From: Paractinoplanes polyasparticus
Lineage (GTDB): Bacteria > Actinomycetota > Actinomycetes > Mycobacteriales > Micromonosporaceae
Length of the DNA stretch: 64,000 nucleotides
Assembly (NCBI RefSeq): GCF_019710575.1
Contig: NZ_JAHWFK010000007.1
Span: 1-64,000, forward strand
Reading direction: 5' to 3'
A program made the position numbers and the translations under genes. This document shows positions 36,524-44,734 of the stretch, piece after piece. How positions within the stretch are numbered: position 1 is the stretch's first letter; each line of letters starts with the position of its first letter. The notes below the pieces were generated by a model. The model saw nothing but the letters and a program-made list of their open reading frames with translations, did no database searches and had not been told where the DNA came from.

Positions 36524-36808
36524 TCAGCTCCGGTAGTCGCCCACCAGCCGTTCCAGGTCAAGCCTGATCGTGAACGGCTTGGTGGCGTGCAGCTCGTCGC
36601 GATGGATTCCGGTCGGCGCGTACATGCGAGTGGGCTCGTCCAGTTCGTAGGTGTGGATTTCCGGTTCCCACTCCTCGTGCTCGATGCGCCAATAGTTCGG
36701 AATGCCGGCTTCAGCGTATTTGCGTAGTTTGACGGTCCGATCGCGGTAGGCCGACTCCGGAGTGATCTCGGGTTGGGGTGGCCGCATCCAGTCGGGGATC
36801 GTCGTCAT
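36524..36808 (-). pseudogene. Uma2-family endonuclease remnant (N-terminal truncation)
   Basis: 94 residues corresponding to the C-terminal half of Uma2 (DUF820) restriction-like proteins: AYRDRTVKLRKYAEAGIPNYWRIEHEEWEPEIHTYEL. Normal members are about 180-200 residues, and their first half holds part of the PD-(D/E)xK site. No sequence for that half is present before the neighbouring dehydrogenase gene (stop at 36816). It has an ATG, so it may still be translated, but it should lack activity. It lies at the 3' end of the alcohol dehydrogenase operon. Confidence 0.65.
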
Positions 36809-36815
36809 GGTGGGC

Positions 36816-37904
36816 TCAGAGGATGACCAGGGAGCGGGCACCCTCACCTCGGGACATGAGGTCGAAAGCCTCGGGGATATCGGCCAGGGTGATGCGGTCG
36901 GTGATCAGGTGGTCGAGGGACAGACGGCCCGACAGGACGTCGTCGGCCAGGCGGGGGATCTCGATGTCGAAGTCGGCCGAGCCGTAGACCGACGACCGCA
37001 GGATGCGCGCCGACGAGAAGATGTCCAATGCGGACAGCGACACCTGGTCGTCGTTGGACCCCATGCCGACGACGGTGACCTGGCCGCCGCGGCGGGTGGC
37101 TCGCCAGGCGGCCCGGATCGTCGCGGCCCGGCCCACACACTCGAAGGCGTGGTCGGCCCCACGGCCGGAGGTGCGGCCACGAATTTCTTTCGACAGCGCG
37201 TCCGACGAGACCACGAAGTCGGTCGCCCCGGCCGCCTCGGCCAGCCCCTTCTTGGCCTCGGACACGTCGACCGCGATCACGTCGGAGGCGCCGGCGGCCC
37301 GGGCTGCCGCGACCACCGACAGGCCGACGCCGCCGAGCCCGATCACCACGACCGACTGGCCGGGCTGCACCTGGGCCGTGTTGCGCACCGCGCCCGCCCC
37401 GGTCAGCACGCCGCAGCTGAGCAGCGCCGCGACTTCGAAGTCGAGCGCCGAGGGCACCGGGATCACCGCGTTCTCGGGCGCCACCACCTGGTCGGCGAAG
37501 GCGCCCAAGCCCAGCGCCACGTGCACCGGCACGCCGTCGAGGGTCACGCCGTTCTCGAGCGAGGCCACGCCGGACGACGTCGAGCACAGCCACGGTTGGT
37601 CGTTCGCGCAGAACCAGCAGTTGCGGCAGGCAGGCTGCCAGTTGAGCACGACGTGATCGCCGACTGCGGCCCGGGTGACGTGCTCGCCCACCTCGACGAC
37701 CTCGCCGGCCGCCTCATGCCCGAGCACCAGCGGGAACGACGGGCGGATGGTGCCGTTCACCATGGAAAGGTCGGAATGGCACACGCCGGCCGCGCGCACC
37801 TTGACGCGAACCTGGCCCGGACCCACCTCGGGCCGGTGCAGCTCGGCCACCGCGGGCCGCGTGCCGGACGAGTGGAGGACCAGGCCGTCGAAGTAAGCCG
37901 TCAT
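36816..37904 (-). CDS. Zinc-dependent alcohol dehydrogenase (MDR family)
   Basis: 362 residues. Catalytic zinc ligands are in AAGVCHSDLS (Cys42) and LGHEAAGEV (His63/Glu64). Structural zinc cysteines are CRNCWFCANDQPWLC (Cys93/96/99/107). The NAD motif is GLGGVGLSVV and IAVDVSEAKK implies NAD specificity. The size and AEGGVGxx pattern match class III-like or long-chain alcohol dehydrogenases. Its ATG overlaps the aldehyde dehydrogenase stop by 4 bp (ATGA), so it is translationally coupled. It would oxidise an alcohol to the aldehyde used by its neighbour. Confidence 0.92.
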   Translation of the reverse strand: MTAYFDGLVLHSSGTRPAVAELHRPEVGPGQVRVKVRAAGVCHSDLSMVNGTIRPSFPLVLGHEAAGEVVEVGEHVTRAAVGDHVVLNWQPACRNCWFCANDQPWLCSTSSGVASLENGVTLDGVPVHVALGLGAFADQVVAPENAVIPVPSALDFEVAALLSCGVLTGAGAVRNTAQVQPGQSVVVIGLGGVGLSVVAAARAAGASDVIAVDVSEAKKGLAEAAGATDFVVSSDALSKEIRGRTSGRGADHAFECVGRAATIRAAWRATRRGGQVTVVGMGSNDDQVSLSALDIFSSARILRSSVYGSADFDIEIPRLADDVLSGRLSLDHLITDRITLADIPEAFDLMSRGEGARSLVIL

Positions 37905-39298
37905 CGCTGAATCGCCTTCACCTGTTGGAACTCGGACAGACCGAACTCACCCAGTTCACGCCCGACACCGGACTGCTTGTAGCCGCCGAACGGCGCGACC
38001 GGGTTGAACGAACCGCCGTTGAGGTCGACCTGGCCCGTGCGCAGCCGCCGCGCCACCGACAGGGCCCGCTCGTCGGAACCCCAGACGCCGCCGGCCAGGC
38101 CGTACTTGGAGTTGTTGGCGATCGCGACGGCCTCGTCGTCGGACGAGAAGGGGATGATCGACAGCACCGGGCCGAAGATCTCTTCCTGGGCGAGTTCGCT
38201 GTCCGGGTCGACGTCGGCGAAGACGGTTGGGGCGACGAAATGTCCGACCTGGGGAACCGGAGAGTTGCCGGTGACACGGCGGGCGGTGGCCCGCTCGATA
38301 AAGCCGAGCACACGGTCGCGTTGGGCCCGGGAGACCAGCGGGCCGAGCCGCGTCTCCGGAGAGAAGGGGTCACCAACGGTGTAGCCGTCGGTGGTCTTGG
38401 CTGCCAGCGCAACAGCCTCGTCGTAGTGACTGCGGTGCACCAACATCCTGGTCCAGGCCGTGCAGGTCTGGCCCGAGTTCAGGAATGCGTTGCCCACGCC
38501 CATCTTCACGGCGCGCACCACATCGGCGTCTTCGAGGATGATGTTGGCCGACTTGCCCCCGAGCTCGAGCGCCACGCGCGCGATGCGGTCGGCGGCGGCG
38601 TGGGTGATGGCCCGGCCGGTGGCCGTCGAGCCGGTGAACGACACCATGTCGACCCCCGGGTGACCGGCGATCGCGGCGCCGACCACCGGGCCGGTGCCGG
38701 TCACCACGTTGAGCACGCCGGCCGGGACGCCCGCTTCTTCGGCCGCGTCGACCAGCAGGAACGCCACCAGCGGGGTCAGCTCGCTGGGCTTGAGCACAAC
38801 CGTGCAGCCGGCTGCCAGGGCCGCCGCCACCTTGGCCACCACCTGGTGCAACGGGTAGTTCCAGGGGGTGATCGCACCGACGACACCGATCGGCTCGTGC
38901 TCGATCGACGAGTTGCCGATCGTCCGCGCAGCCGGCGGCTGCGCGGCCAGGTCGGCGTACGACCGAAGGACCGCCAGCGGCAGACCCGCCTGGACCGCCT
39001 TGGCGATTTTGAGGGGTGCGCCCAGTTCGAGCCCGACAGTCTCGGCGATCTTGGCGGCACGCGAAGCCAACGAGGTGTGCAGGCGATCGAGCACGGCCGC
39101 ACGGTCGGTGGCGGCGGCCCAACCCGCGAAAGCGGCCTGGGCCGCCGCCACCGCGCGATCGACGTCGGCCGTGGTGCCCGCCGGCACGTGACCCAGCACC
39201 TCTTCGGTGGCGGGATTTTCCACCGCGATGGTGTCGGCGGAGGCGGGTGTGACCCACTCTCCGCCGATGTAGAGGTGTGGCCGGTCGAGCGATGTCAT
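37901..39298 (-). CDS. NAD(P)-dependent aldehyde dehydrogenase
   Basis: 465 residues. Catalytic Cys in FLNSGQTCTAWTRM (near 279) and Glu in ALELGGKSANII (near 245). The cofactor site is GVVGAITPWNYPLHQVV with TVVLKPSELTP, followed by FTGSTATGRAI. EEIFGPVLSIIPF and PFGGYKQSGVGRELG are standard. It converts an aldehyde to the acid. Its ATG shares one base with the stop of the TetR gene (TGATG), so regulator and enzyme are co-translated. The specific substrate cannot be read from sequence. Confidence 0.95.
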   Translation of the reverse strand: MTSLDRPHLYIGGEWVTPASADTIAVENPATEEVLGHVPAGTTADVDRAVAAAQAAFAGWAAATDRAAVLDRLHTSLASRAAKIAETVGLELGAPLKIAKAVQAGLPLAVLRSYADLAAQPPAARTIGNSSIEHEPIGVVGAITPWNYPLHQVVAKVAAALAAGCTVVLKPSELTPLVAFLLVDAAEEAGVPAGVLNVVTGTGPVVGAAIAGHPGVDMVSFTGSTATGRAITHAAADRIARVALELGGKSANIILEDADVVRAVKMGVGNAFLNSGQTCTAWTRMLVHRSHYDEAVALAAKTTDGYTVGDPFSPETRLGPLVSRAQRDRVLGFIERATARRVTGNSPVPQVGHFVAPTVFADVDPDSELAQEEIFGPVLSIIPFSSDDEAVAIANNSKYGLAGGVWGSDERALSVARRLRTGQVDLNGGSFNPVAPFGGYKQSGVGRELGEFGLSEFQQVKAIQR

Positions 39299-39924
39299 CA
39301 GCGGGTCCCCATCTCGTATCGGGCCGTGAGGCCGGTGATCAGCAGGTCCAGTCCGAGTTCGAAGGCGCCCTCGTCCACGGCTTCATGATGCTCCGCCAGA
39401 CGGGGTGCGTGCCGAAGGTGTGGATAACGGTGGTAGAGATCGGGATCGACGTCGAAGCCGAGCGCGAACGACCCCAGCGACGAGCCCGTGACCAGGTATC
39501 TCATGAGCGCGCCGATGTGCGTGGCCTGTGCATAGCTCCACCCGGCGTCCACGAGCGCGCCGTACACGGCCTCGGCCATCGCCAGCGAGGCGGGCCGGCG
39601 GCCCGGCCCCTGGGCGAGCACCGGCACGACATTCGGATGCGCCGCGAGCACCGCATGGTAGGAGCGTGCCCAGCGTCGCAGCGCCTCGTCCCACGGGAAG
39701 GTCCCGAAGGCCGACACGTCGACCTGGTCGATCACGGCGTCGGCGACCGCGTCCACGATCGAAGCCTTGGTCGCGAAGTGGTTGTAGAGCGAGGGCCCCT
39801 GCACGCCCAGCTCGGTGGCGAGGCGGCGGGTCGAGAGCGCGTCCAGGCCCTCCGCGTCGACCAGGGCCGCGGCCGCCTCGACGATCCGTTCCCTGGTCAG
39901 CAGGGCCTGCCGGGGCCGCGCCAT
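39298..39924 (-). CDS. TetR-family regulator of the alcohol/aldehyde/acyl-CoA module
   Basis: 208 residues from ATG 39924 (GGGGAG upstream). The N-terminal helix-turn-helix reads LTRERIVEAAAALVDAEGLDALSTRRLATELGVQGPSLYNHFATKASIVDAV. The C-terminal ligand domain is of the TetR_C class with DPDLYHRYPHLRHAPRLAEHHE. It heads the operon with the two dehydrogenases and faces the acyl-CoA dehydrogenase gene across 69 bp that contain a GTGTAA-N4-TTACAC palindrome, the expected operator. Probably a repressor released by an acyl-CoA or aldehyde. Confidence 0.9.
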   Translation of the reverse strand: MARPRQALLTRERIVEAAAALVDAEGLDALSTRRLATELGVQGPSLYNHFATKASIVDAVADAVIDQVDVSAFGTFPWDEALRRWARSYHAVLAAHPNVVPVLAQGPGRRPASLAMAEAVYGALVDAGWSYAQATHIGALMRYLVTGSSLGSFALGFDVDPDLYHRYPHLRHAPRLAEHHEAVDEGAFELGLDLLITGLTARYEMGTR

Positions 39925-39957
39925 TCGAATCTCCCCACCCGCAGCGAAAAGAAGCAC

Positions 39958-39987
39958 TGGACGTGTAAAAACTTACACCGCTAGTTT
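39958..39987 (+). promoter_or_regulatory. Promoter with TetR-type operator in the divergent region
   Basis: -35-like TGGACG (39958-39963) and -10 TAGTTT (39982-39987) with an 18-bp spacer. The palindrome GTGTAA-AAAC-TTACAC (39963-39978) lies in the spacer. The -10 ends six bases before ATG 39994, and no ribosome site exists, so the acyl-CoA dehydrogenase mRNA is probably leaderless. Confidence 0.65.
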
Positions 39988-39993
39988 AACGGC

Positions 39994-41166
39994 ATGGACT
40001 TCTCGCTCACCGACGAGGAACGCGCGATTCGCGACACCGCCCGCCAGTTCATCACCCGCGAGGTCATGCCGCTCGAACAGGAGGCGCTGCTGCGGGAGCG
40101 CCGCCACGAGCCGGGCCTCGACCGCAGTGAGCTGCGCGAGTTGCAACAGAAGGCCAAGAAGTTCGGCTTCTGGGGCCTGTCCACACCGGAGGAATACGGC
40201 GGGATGGACCTGCCGGCCGTCCTGCAGTCGCTGATCTGGACCGAGGTGGGCCGCACCTTCGTGCAGTTCAAGTTCGGCGGCGAGGCCGACAACATCCTCT
40301 ACTACGCCAACGAGCAGCAGAAACAGGAATTTCTGGTGCCCACGATCGAGGGCGACCGGATCTCCTGCTTCGCCATCACCGAGCCCGGCGCCGGCTCGGA
40401 CGCGGCGAACATCAAGCTCAGCGCCCGCCAGGACGGCGACGACTGGATTCTCAACGGCGAGAAGACGTTCATCACCAACGGCAACGACGCCGACTTCGTG
40501 ATCGTCGTCGCGGTCACCGATCGCGAGAAGGGTGTGCGCGGCGGCGGCACCACGGCCTTCCTGGTCGACCGCGAGATGGGCTGGCGCTCCGAGTTCATCC
40601 AGACCATGGGCGAGGGCGGCCCGGCCGCGCTGATCTTCGACGACGTCCGGGTGCCCGCGCGCAACATCCTGGGCGAGATCGGCCAGGGCTTCGAACTGGG
40701 CATGAAATGGATCGGCAAGGGTCGCTACCTCATCCCCTCCAACGCCCTCGGCATCGCCGAGCGGTCGCTGGGCATGGCGATCGAGTACGCGAACACCCGC
40801 GAGACCTTCGGCCGCAAGATCGGGGAGAACCAGGCCATCCAGTGGATGATCGCCGACTCCGAGGTCGAGCTGGAGGCCGCCCGCTGGCTCATTCTGCGCG
40901 CCGCGTGGACGGTCGACCAGGGCGAGGACCCCCGCCACGCGTCCTCCATGGCCAAGCTCTACGGCGCCCAGATGGTCAACAACGTGGTAGACCGTGTCAT
41001 GCAGATCCACGGTGGAATGGGCTACACCCGCGAGCTTCCGATCGAACGGTGGTACCGCCAGGTGCGACTCATGCGTATCTATGAGGGTACCGATGAGATG
41101 CAGCGTCTGATCATCTCCCGCGACCTGCTCCGCGGGTACACCAAGATCGGAGGGCACTTGGCATGA
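39994..41166 (+). CDS. Acyl-CoA dehydrogenase
   Basis: 390 residues, FAD-dependent. It introduces the alpha-beta double bond in acyl-CoAs. Signatures: CFAITEPGAGSDAANI near residue 126, LNGEKTFITNGNDADF, FGRKIGENQAIQWMIAD and IHGGMGYTRELPIERWYRQVRLMRIYEGTDEMQRLIISR. The catalytic Glu is in YEGT (near 363). It overlaps the ligase gene by 4 bp (ATGA), so the two are translationally coupled. It is divergent from the TetR-ALDH-ADH operon. Confidence 0.95.
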   Translation: MDFSLTDEERAIRDTARQFITREVMPLEQEALLRERRHEPGLDRSELRELQQKAKKFGFWGLSTPEEYGGMDLPAVLQSLIWTEVGRTFVQFKFGGEADNILYYANEQQKQEFLVPTIEGDRISCFAITEPGAGSDAANIKLSARQDGDDWILNGEKTFITNGNDADFVIVVAVTDREKGVRGGGTTAFLVDREMGWRSEFIQTMGEGGPAALIFDDVRVPARNILGEIGQGFELGMKWIGKGRYLIPSNALGIAERSLGMAIEYANTRETFGRKIGENQAIQWMIADSEVELEAARWLILRAAWTVDQGEDPRHASSMAKLYGAQMVNNVVDRVMQIHGGMGYTRELPIERWYRQVRLMRIYEGTDEMQRLIISRDLLRGYTKIGGHLA

Positions 41167-42701
41167 CCCAGTTGTCGCTCGCCACCGTCCTGGCGGAGTC
41201 GGCCCGGAAGTATCCCGACAAAGTCGCAGTGATCGACAGTCTGACCACCGAACGCATCACGTACCGTGACCTCTGGCGACAGACCCTGGCGTACGCGGGT
41301 GGCCTGAAGAGTCTGGGCATCGGGCCGGGTGACGTGGTCGCCGTCCAGATTCCCAACCTCGCCGATTTCCCGCGCGTGTATTACGCCGTTCTGGCGGCCG
41401 GGGCCACGATCGTCCCGATGCACCTTCTCCTCACCCCCGAGGAGAACGCGTACGTCCTGCAGGACAGCCGGGCGAAACTGCTGGTGGCCCACGCCAGCCA
41501 GCTCGAGAACGCAGCGGCCGCGGCCAAGATCGCCGATATCCCGGTCGTGTCGGTCGGTCCCGCCGTACCGGGCGTGAACAGGCTGGAAGAAGCCACCGGA
41601 GCACCGCTGCGTACGTACGTGAGCCGCGAGGCCGAAGACGTGGCGGTCGTCTTCTATACGAGCGGCACCACCGGCAAGCCCAAGGGCGCCCTGCTCACTC
41701 ACCTCAACCTCGTGATGAACACGATGGTCAACGTCTTCGACATCCACGACCTGAACGACGACGACATCGTCATGGGCTGCCTGCCGCTGTTCCACACATT
41801 CGGCCAGACCGTGGGCATGAACGGGACGTTCCGGCTGGGCGGCACCATGGTGCTGATGGCCCGCTTCACCGGCGAGGCCGCGATTCAGCTCATGGTCCGC
41901 GAGAACGTCACGATCTTCCACGGCGTGCCGACCATGTACATCGGCCTGCTCGAGGCCGCAGCGAAGGCGGACAAGCTGCCCGACCTGCGGCTCTGCGTCT
42001 CGGGCGGCGCGTCCCTGCCGGTCGCGGTGCTCGAGAAGTTCAACGACACGTTCCACGCCACCATCTATGAGGGGTACGGGCTCTCGGAGACCTCACCGAC
42101 CGCGACCACCAACCAGCCCGCGTTCGGCGCGAAGCCGGGCACAGTCGGCCACCCGATCTGGGGCGTCGAGGTCGAGATCGCCCGGCCCGAGGTCGACGAG
42201 CGCATCGAGCTGATGGACGACGGCGAGCTGGGCGAGATCGTCATCCGCGGCCACAACGTCTTCGCCGGCTATCTCGACAACCCGTCGGCGACGGCCGAGG
42301 CGATGGTGGACGGCTGGTTCCGCACCGGCGACCTCGGCACCAAGGACGCGGACGGCTTCATCACGATCGTCGACCGCAAGAAGGACCTGGTCATCCGGGG
42401 TGGCTTCAACGTCTATCCGCGCGAGGTGGAGGAGGCGCTGGCCCGGCACCCGGCCGTGCAGCAGGTGGCGGTGATCGGCGTGCCCGACCCGGTGCACGGC
42501 GAGGAGATCTGCGCGGTGGTGGTGCCCGACCCGGGCGGCGTCACGGCCGAGGAACTGATCGAGTGGTCGCGCGAGAAGCTCGGCAAGCACAAGTACCCCC
42601 GGCAGATCCGGTTCGCCGAGCAGCTCCCGCTCGGGCCCAGCTTCAAGGTGCTGAAGCGGGAACTGCGCAAGACGTACGGGTCGGAGCCCTCAGCCCAGTA
42701 G
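41163..42701 (+). CDS. Acyl-CoA ligase (AMP-forming)
   Basis: 512 residues of the ANL superfamily. It activates a carboxylic acid with ATP and CoA. P-loop-like VVFYTSGTTGKPKGALLTH near residue 163; A5 YEGYGLSETSPTATTN; A7 GWFRTGDLGTKDADGFITIVDRKKDLVIRGGFNVYPREVEE; catalytic Lys in PLGPSFKVLKRELRKTY near the C-terminus. Similar to long-chain or medium-chain fatty acyl-CoA ligases. With the divergent ADH and ALDH and the coupled ACAD it would complete alcohol to enoyl-CoA conversion. It overlaps the convergent Nudix gene by 12 bp. Confidence 0.94.
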   Translation: MTQLSLATVLAESARKYPDKVAVIDSLTTERITYRDLWRQTLAYAGGLKSLGIGPGDVVAVQIPNLADFPRVYYAVLAAGATIVPMHLLLTPEENAYVLQDSRAKLLVAHASQLENAAAAAKIADIPVVSVGPAVPGVNRLEEATGAPLRTYVSREAEDVAVVFYTSGTTGKPKGALLTHLNLVMNTMVNVFDIHDLNDDDIVMGCLPLFHTFGQTVGMNGTFRLGGTMVLMARFTGEAAIQLMVRENVTIFHGVPTMYIGLLEAAAKADKLPDLRLCVSGGASLPVAVLEKFNDTFHATIYEGYGLSETSPTATTNQPAFGAKPGTVGHPIWGVEVEIARPEVDERIELMDDGELGEIVIRGHNVFAGYLDNPSATAEAMVDGWFRTGDLGTKDADGFITIVDRKKDLVIRGGFNVYPREVEEALARHPAVQQVAVIGVPDPVHGEEICAVVVPDPGGVTAEELIEWSREKLGKHKYPRQIRFAEQLPLGPSFKVLKRELRKTYGSEPSAQ

Positions 42702-43127
42702 GGCCGGAAGCTCGGCGACGATCGGCTTGTCCGCGGGCAGCCAGTGCACGCTGTCCAGCTCGTCCTTGGCGAGCCAGCGCATGGACGTGTGCTCCAGCGC
42801 CCGCGGCACGTCGCCTTCCAGCAGGCGTACGGCGAAGACCCGCAGCACAGCCCGGCCGTGCGCCAGCGAGACATCGGGCCCGACCCGGTCGCCGACCTCG
42901 ACGCGGACGCCCAGTTCCTCCGCACACTCGCGGGCCAGCGCCTGCTCGTCAGTTTCGCCCGGTTCGACCTTTCCGCCGGGAAACTCCCAGCGACCGGCGA
43001 CCTCGACCGGCGCGGAACGCTCGCACGCCAGGACTCGGCCATCCGTGATGATCACCGCAGCCACGATTACTTTTCGTGGCGCTACTGAATGTGACAGCGC
43101 TTCCTTGACGTGCTGTTTCGGCGGCAT
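42690..43127 (-). CDS. MutT-like Nudix hydrolase
   Basis: 145 residues. The Nudix box is GGKVEPGETDEQALARECAEELGV (near 50-73), matching GX5EX7REUXEEXGU. WEFPGGK before it and ALEHTSMRWLAKDELDSVHWLPAD after it are typical of 8-oxo-dGTP diphosphatases of the MutT type. It would cleanse oxidised nucleotides. ATG 43127 is the only start that covers the whole fold. No clear ribosome site precedes it. Confidence 0.9.
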   Translation of the reverse strand: MPPKQHVKEALSHSVAPRKVIVAAVIITDGRVLACERSAPVEVAGRWEFPGGKVEPGETDEQALARECAEELGVRVEVGDRVGPDVSLAHGRAVLRVFAVRLLEGDVPRALEHTSMRWLAKDELDSVHWLPADKPIVAELPALLG

Positions 43128-43309
43128 GAATCAAGAGCTTCCCACAAAACTTTATCGTTCAGGTTGCCCGAGGCGTCCCGATCGTCACGCAAACACGTAT
43201 ATGTGGGCGTGGACATGGTTGCCCAAGGAAGCAACACTTGTGGCACCGACCATGACGACACGGCGACAGTTTGGCCACAAGCCGGCAACGACGCCTAGGG
43301 GGTGCGGCG

Positions 43310-43627
43310 ATGCGGGCCAGAAGACAACGGGTGAACCGCTCCGATTACCTCAGCGACGCTCTGACGCTGCTGAGCGGCTGGACGCAGGACGGCGTTCAGC
43401 TCAAGCGCGAACTGGCGTGCGACGACAGTCAGCATGCCGCATTGACGGAACGGATCAAGGTGGCGGCGGACACATTGCGCATACGCCCCAGCATCCGGCG
43501 AACCGACGGTCACACTCAGATCTGTCTGGGCGACCGCGACGGCGACACGCTCACGGACGGTGAGGTTGCCCTGGCGGCTCGGATCGAGGACTTCTACCGT
43601 ACGGTCACCGCTCCGCATGGCCCCTGA
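43310..43627 (+). CDS. Pterin-4a-carbinolamine dehydratase-like protein lacking the His pair
   Basis: 105 residues. The pattern YLSDALTLLSGWTQDGVQLKREL...ALTERIKVAADTL and DGDTLTDGEVALAARIEDFYRTV aligns with pterin-4a-carbinolamine dehydratase (PCD/DCoH), which recycles hydroxylated tetrahydrobiopterin. The catalytic HH(P) motif expected after the second helix is LRIRPSIRR here, so dehydratase activity is doubtful. ATG 43310 follows a GGGGGTG stretch; a longer frame begins at 43271. It could be a non-catalytic DCoH-like binding protein. Confidence 0.65.
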   Translation: MRARRQRVNRSDYLSDALTLLSGWTQDGVQLKRELACDDSQHAALTERIKVAADTLRIRPSIRRTDGHTQICLGDRDGDTLTDGEVALAARIEDFYRTVTAPHGP

Positions 43628-43643
43628 TCGCTACCCTCGGGCC

Positions 43644-44006
43644 ATGAGCGGAGTGATTTACGACAGCAAGGGCCAGTTCCAGCAGATCGAGAGCGGCCTG
43701 CTGGACGGCGAGCAGATCATCGCCGTGTACGACGCGGTGGGCGCCGGCACGGGCTTCATCGGTCTGACCAACCGGCGCGTGATCATCCAGGACAAGTCGT
43801 TCGTCGGAAAGCGCGTCGCGCTCACCAGCATCCCGTACTCGAAGGTCAGCAGCGTCAGCGTGGTCAGCAACAAGAGCTGGGCCGGCCAGTTCTTCTCCAC
43901 CGGCACGATCGCGATCACGGTCGGCCAGCACGTCTACGAGGTCGAGTTCCGCGGCTCGGAGAAGACCCACCACGTGCACAACGTGATCCTGCACTACGCC
44001 AGCTAG
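43644..44006 (+). CDS. Bacterial PH-domain protein
   Basis: 120 residues forming a single PH domain: GQFQQIESGLLDGEQIIAVYDAVGAGTGFIGLTNRRVIIQDKSFVGKRVALTSIPYSKVSSVSVVSNKSWAGQFFSTGTIAITVGQHVYEVEFRG. 'GLTNRRVIIQDKS...IPYSKVSSV' is the hallmark of the bPH_1 family (PF08000). No membrane segment. TACCCT (43632-43637) lies six bases before ATG 43644, again a leaderless-type start. It overlaps peptidase E convergently by 4 bp. Confidence 0.85.
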   Translation: MSGVIYDSKGQFQQIESGLLDGEQIIAVYDAVGAGTGFIGLTNRRVIIQDKSFVGKRVALTSIPYSKVSSVSVVSNKSWAGQFFSTGTIAITVGQHVYEVEFRGSEKTHHVHNVILHYAS

Positions 44007-44734
44007 ACGAGGACCCGCGTCGGCAGCGGCGTCTCGGTCACCGAACCGTCGGCCGCGCGCTTGAGCTCGTAGCCCAGCGGGCCCGGCCGGTCGGCCACCA
44101 CCTCGCTCAGTGTGGTGCCGCGATAGACCAGCCCGGCGCCGTCGTCGGTCGCGTAGCCGTCGCCGAGCGTGCCGTCGCCGATCAGCTCGTGCATCTTGGG
44201 CCGCCGCTGCGCCTCGGCGTCGTAGTGCACGCCGTTCGAGTACGGCAGCCAGCCCAGCCCGTCGGTGAAGCCGCGCAGGTCGGGACCGTAGCTGTCGGTG
44301 CTGCCGCCCTGATGCCAGCAGATCGAGCCGGCCGAGACGCCGCCGAGCACCACGCCCGACTGCCAGGCCTCGTGCAGGATCTCGTCGACGCCGTGCGCCC
44401 GCCACACCGCGCACAGGTTGGCCACGCTGCCGCCGTGCACCCAGATGATGTCCTGCTCGAGCAGGTGGGCGCGGATGTCGGCGACGTTCGGCATGGGAAA
44501 GAGCTGCAGGTGCGACGGGACGAACTCGGTGCCGGCGAAGGCCGCGTAGTGCGCGCCGATGGTGGCCGCCGGGTCGCCGCTGGCCTGGGTCAGGAAGCAG
44601 ATCCGCGGTCGCGGCGCCCGGGCCAGCTCGGCGGCGAGACGGTGGATGCGGCCGGGCCGCCAGGCGAAGTCGCCGAACGGGCCGACCTCGAAGAACGCGC
44701 TGGTGGCCAGGATCGTGGGCTCGTCGGCAGTCAC
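44003..44734 (-). CDS. Peptidase E (S51 family)
   Basis: 243 residues. The nucleophile is in VVLGGVSAGSICWHQGG (Ser near 120), with a conserved PxxxFLTQASGD start, IWVHGGSVANLCAVW and a downstream MHELIGDGTLGDGYATDDGAGL. S51 enzymes hydrolyse Asp-Xaa dipeptides or cyanophycin-like substrates. GTG 44734 overlaps the nucleotidyltransferase stop by 4 bp (GTGA). It is the last gene of a four-gene operon in which every junction is a 4-bp overlap. Confidence 0.88.
   Translation of the reverse strand: MTADEPTILATSAFFEVGPFGDFAWRPGRIHRLAAELARAPRPRICFLTQASGDPAATIGAHYAAFAGTEFVPSHLQLFPMPNVADIRAHLLEQDIIWVHGGSVANLCAVWRAHGVDEILHEAWQSGVVLGGVSAGSICWHQGGSTDSYGPDLRGFTDGLGWLPYSNGVHYDAEAQRRPKMHELIGDGTLGDGYATDDGAGLVYRGTTLSEVVADRPGPLGYELKRAADGSVTETPLPTRVLV

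Noticed and set aside
39921..39940. tRNA T-arm-like TTCGAAT sequence
   Set aside because: No acceptor stem or other arms around it; it is the leader of the TetR gene.
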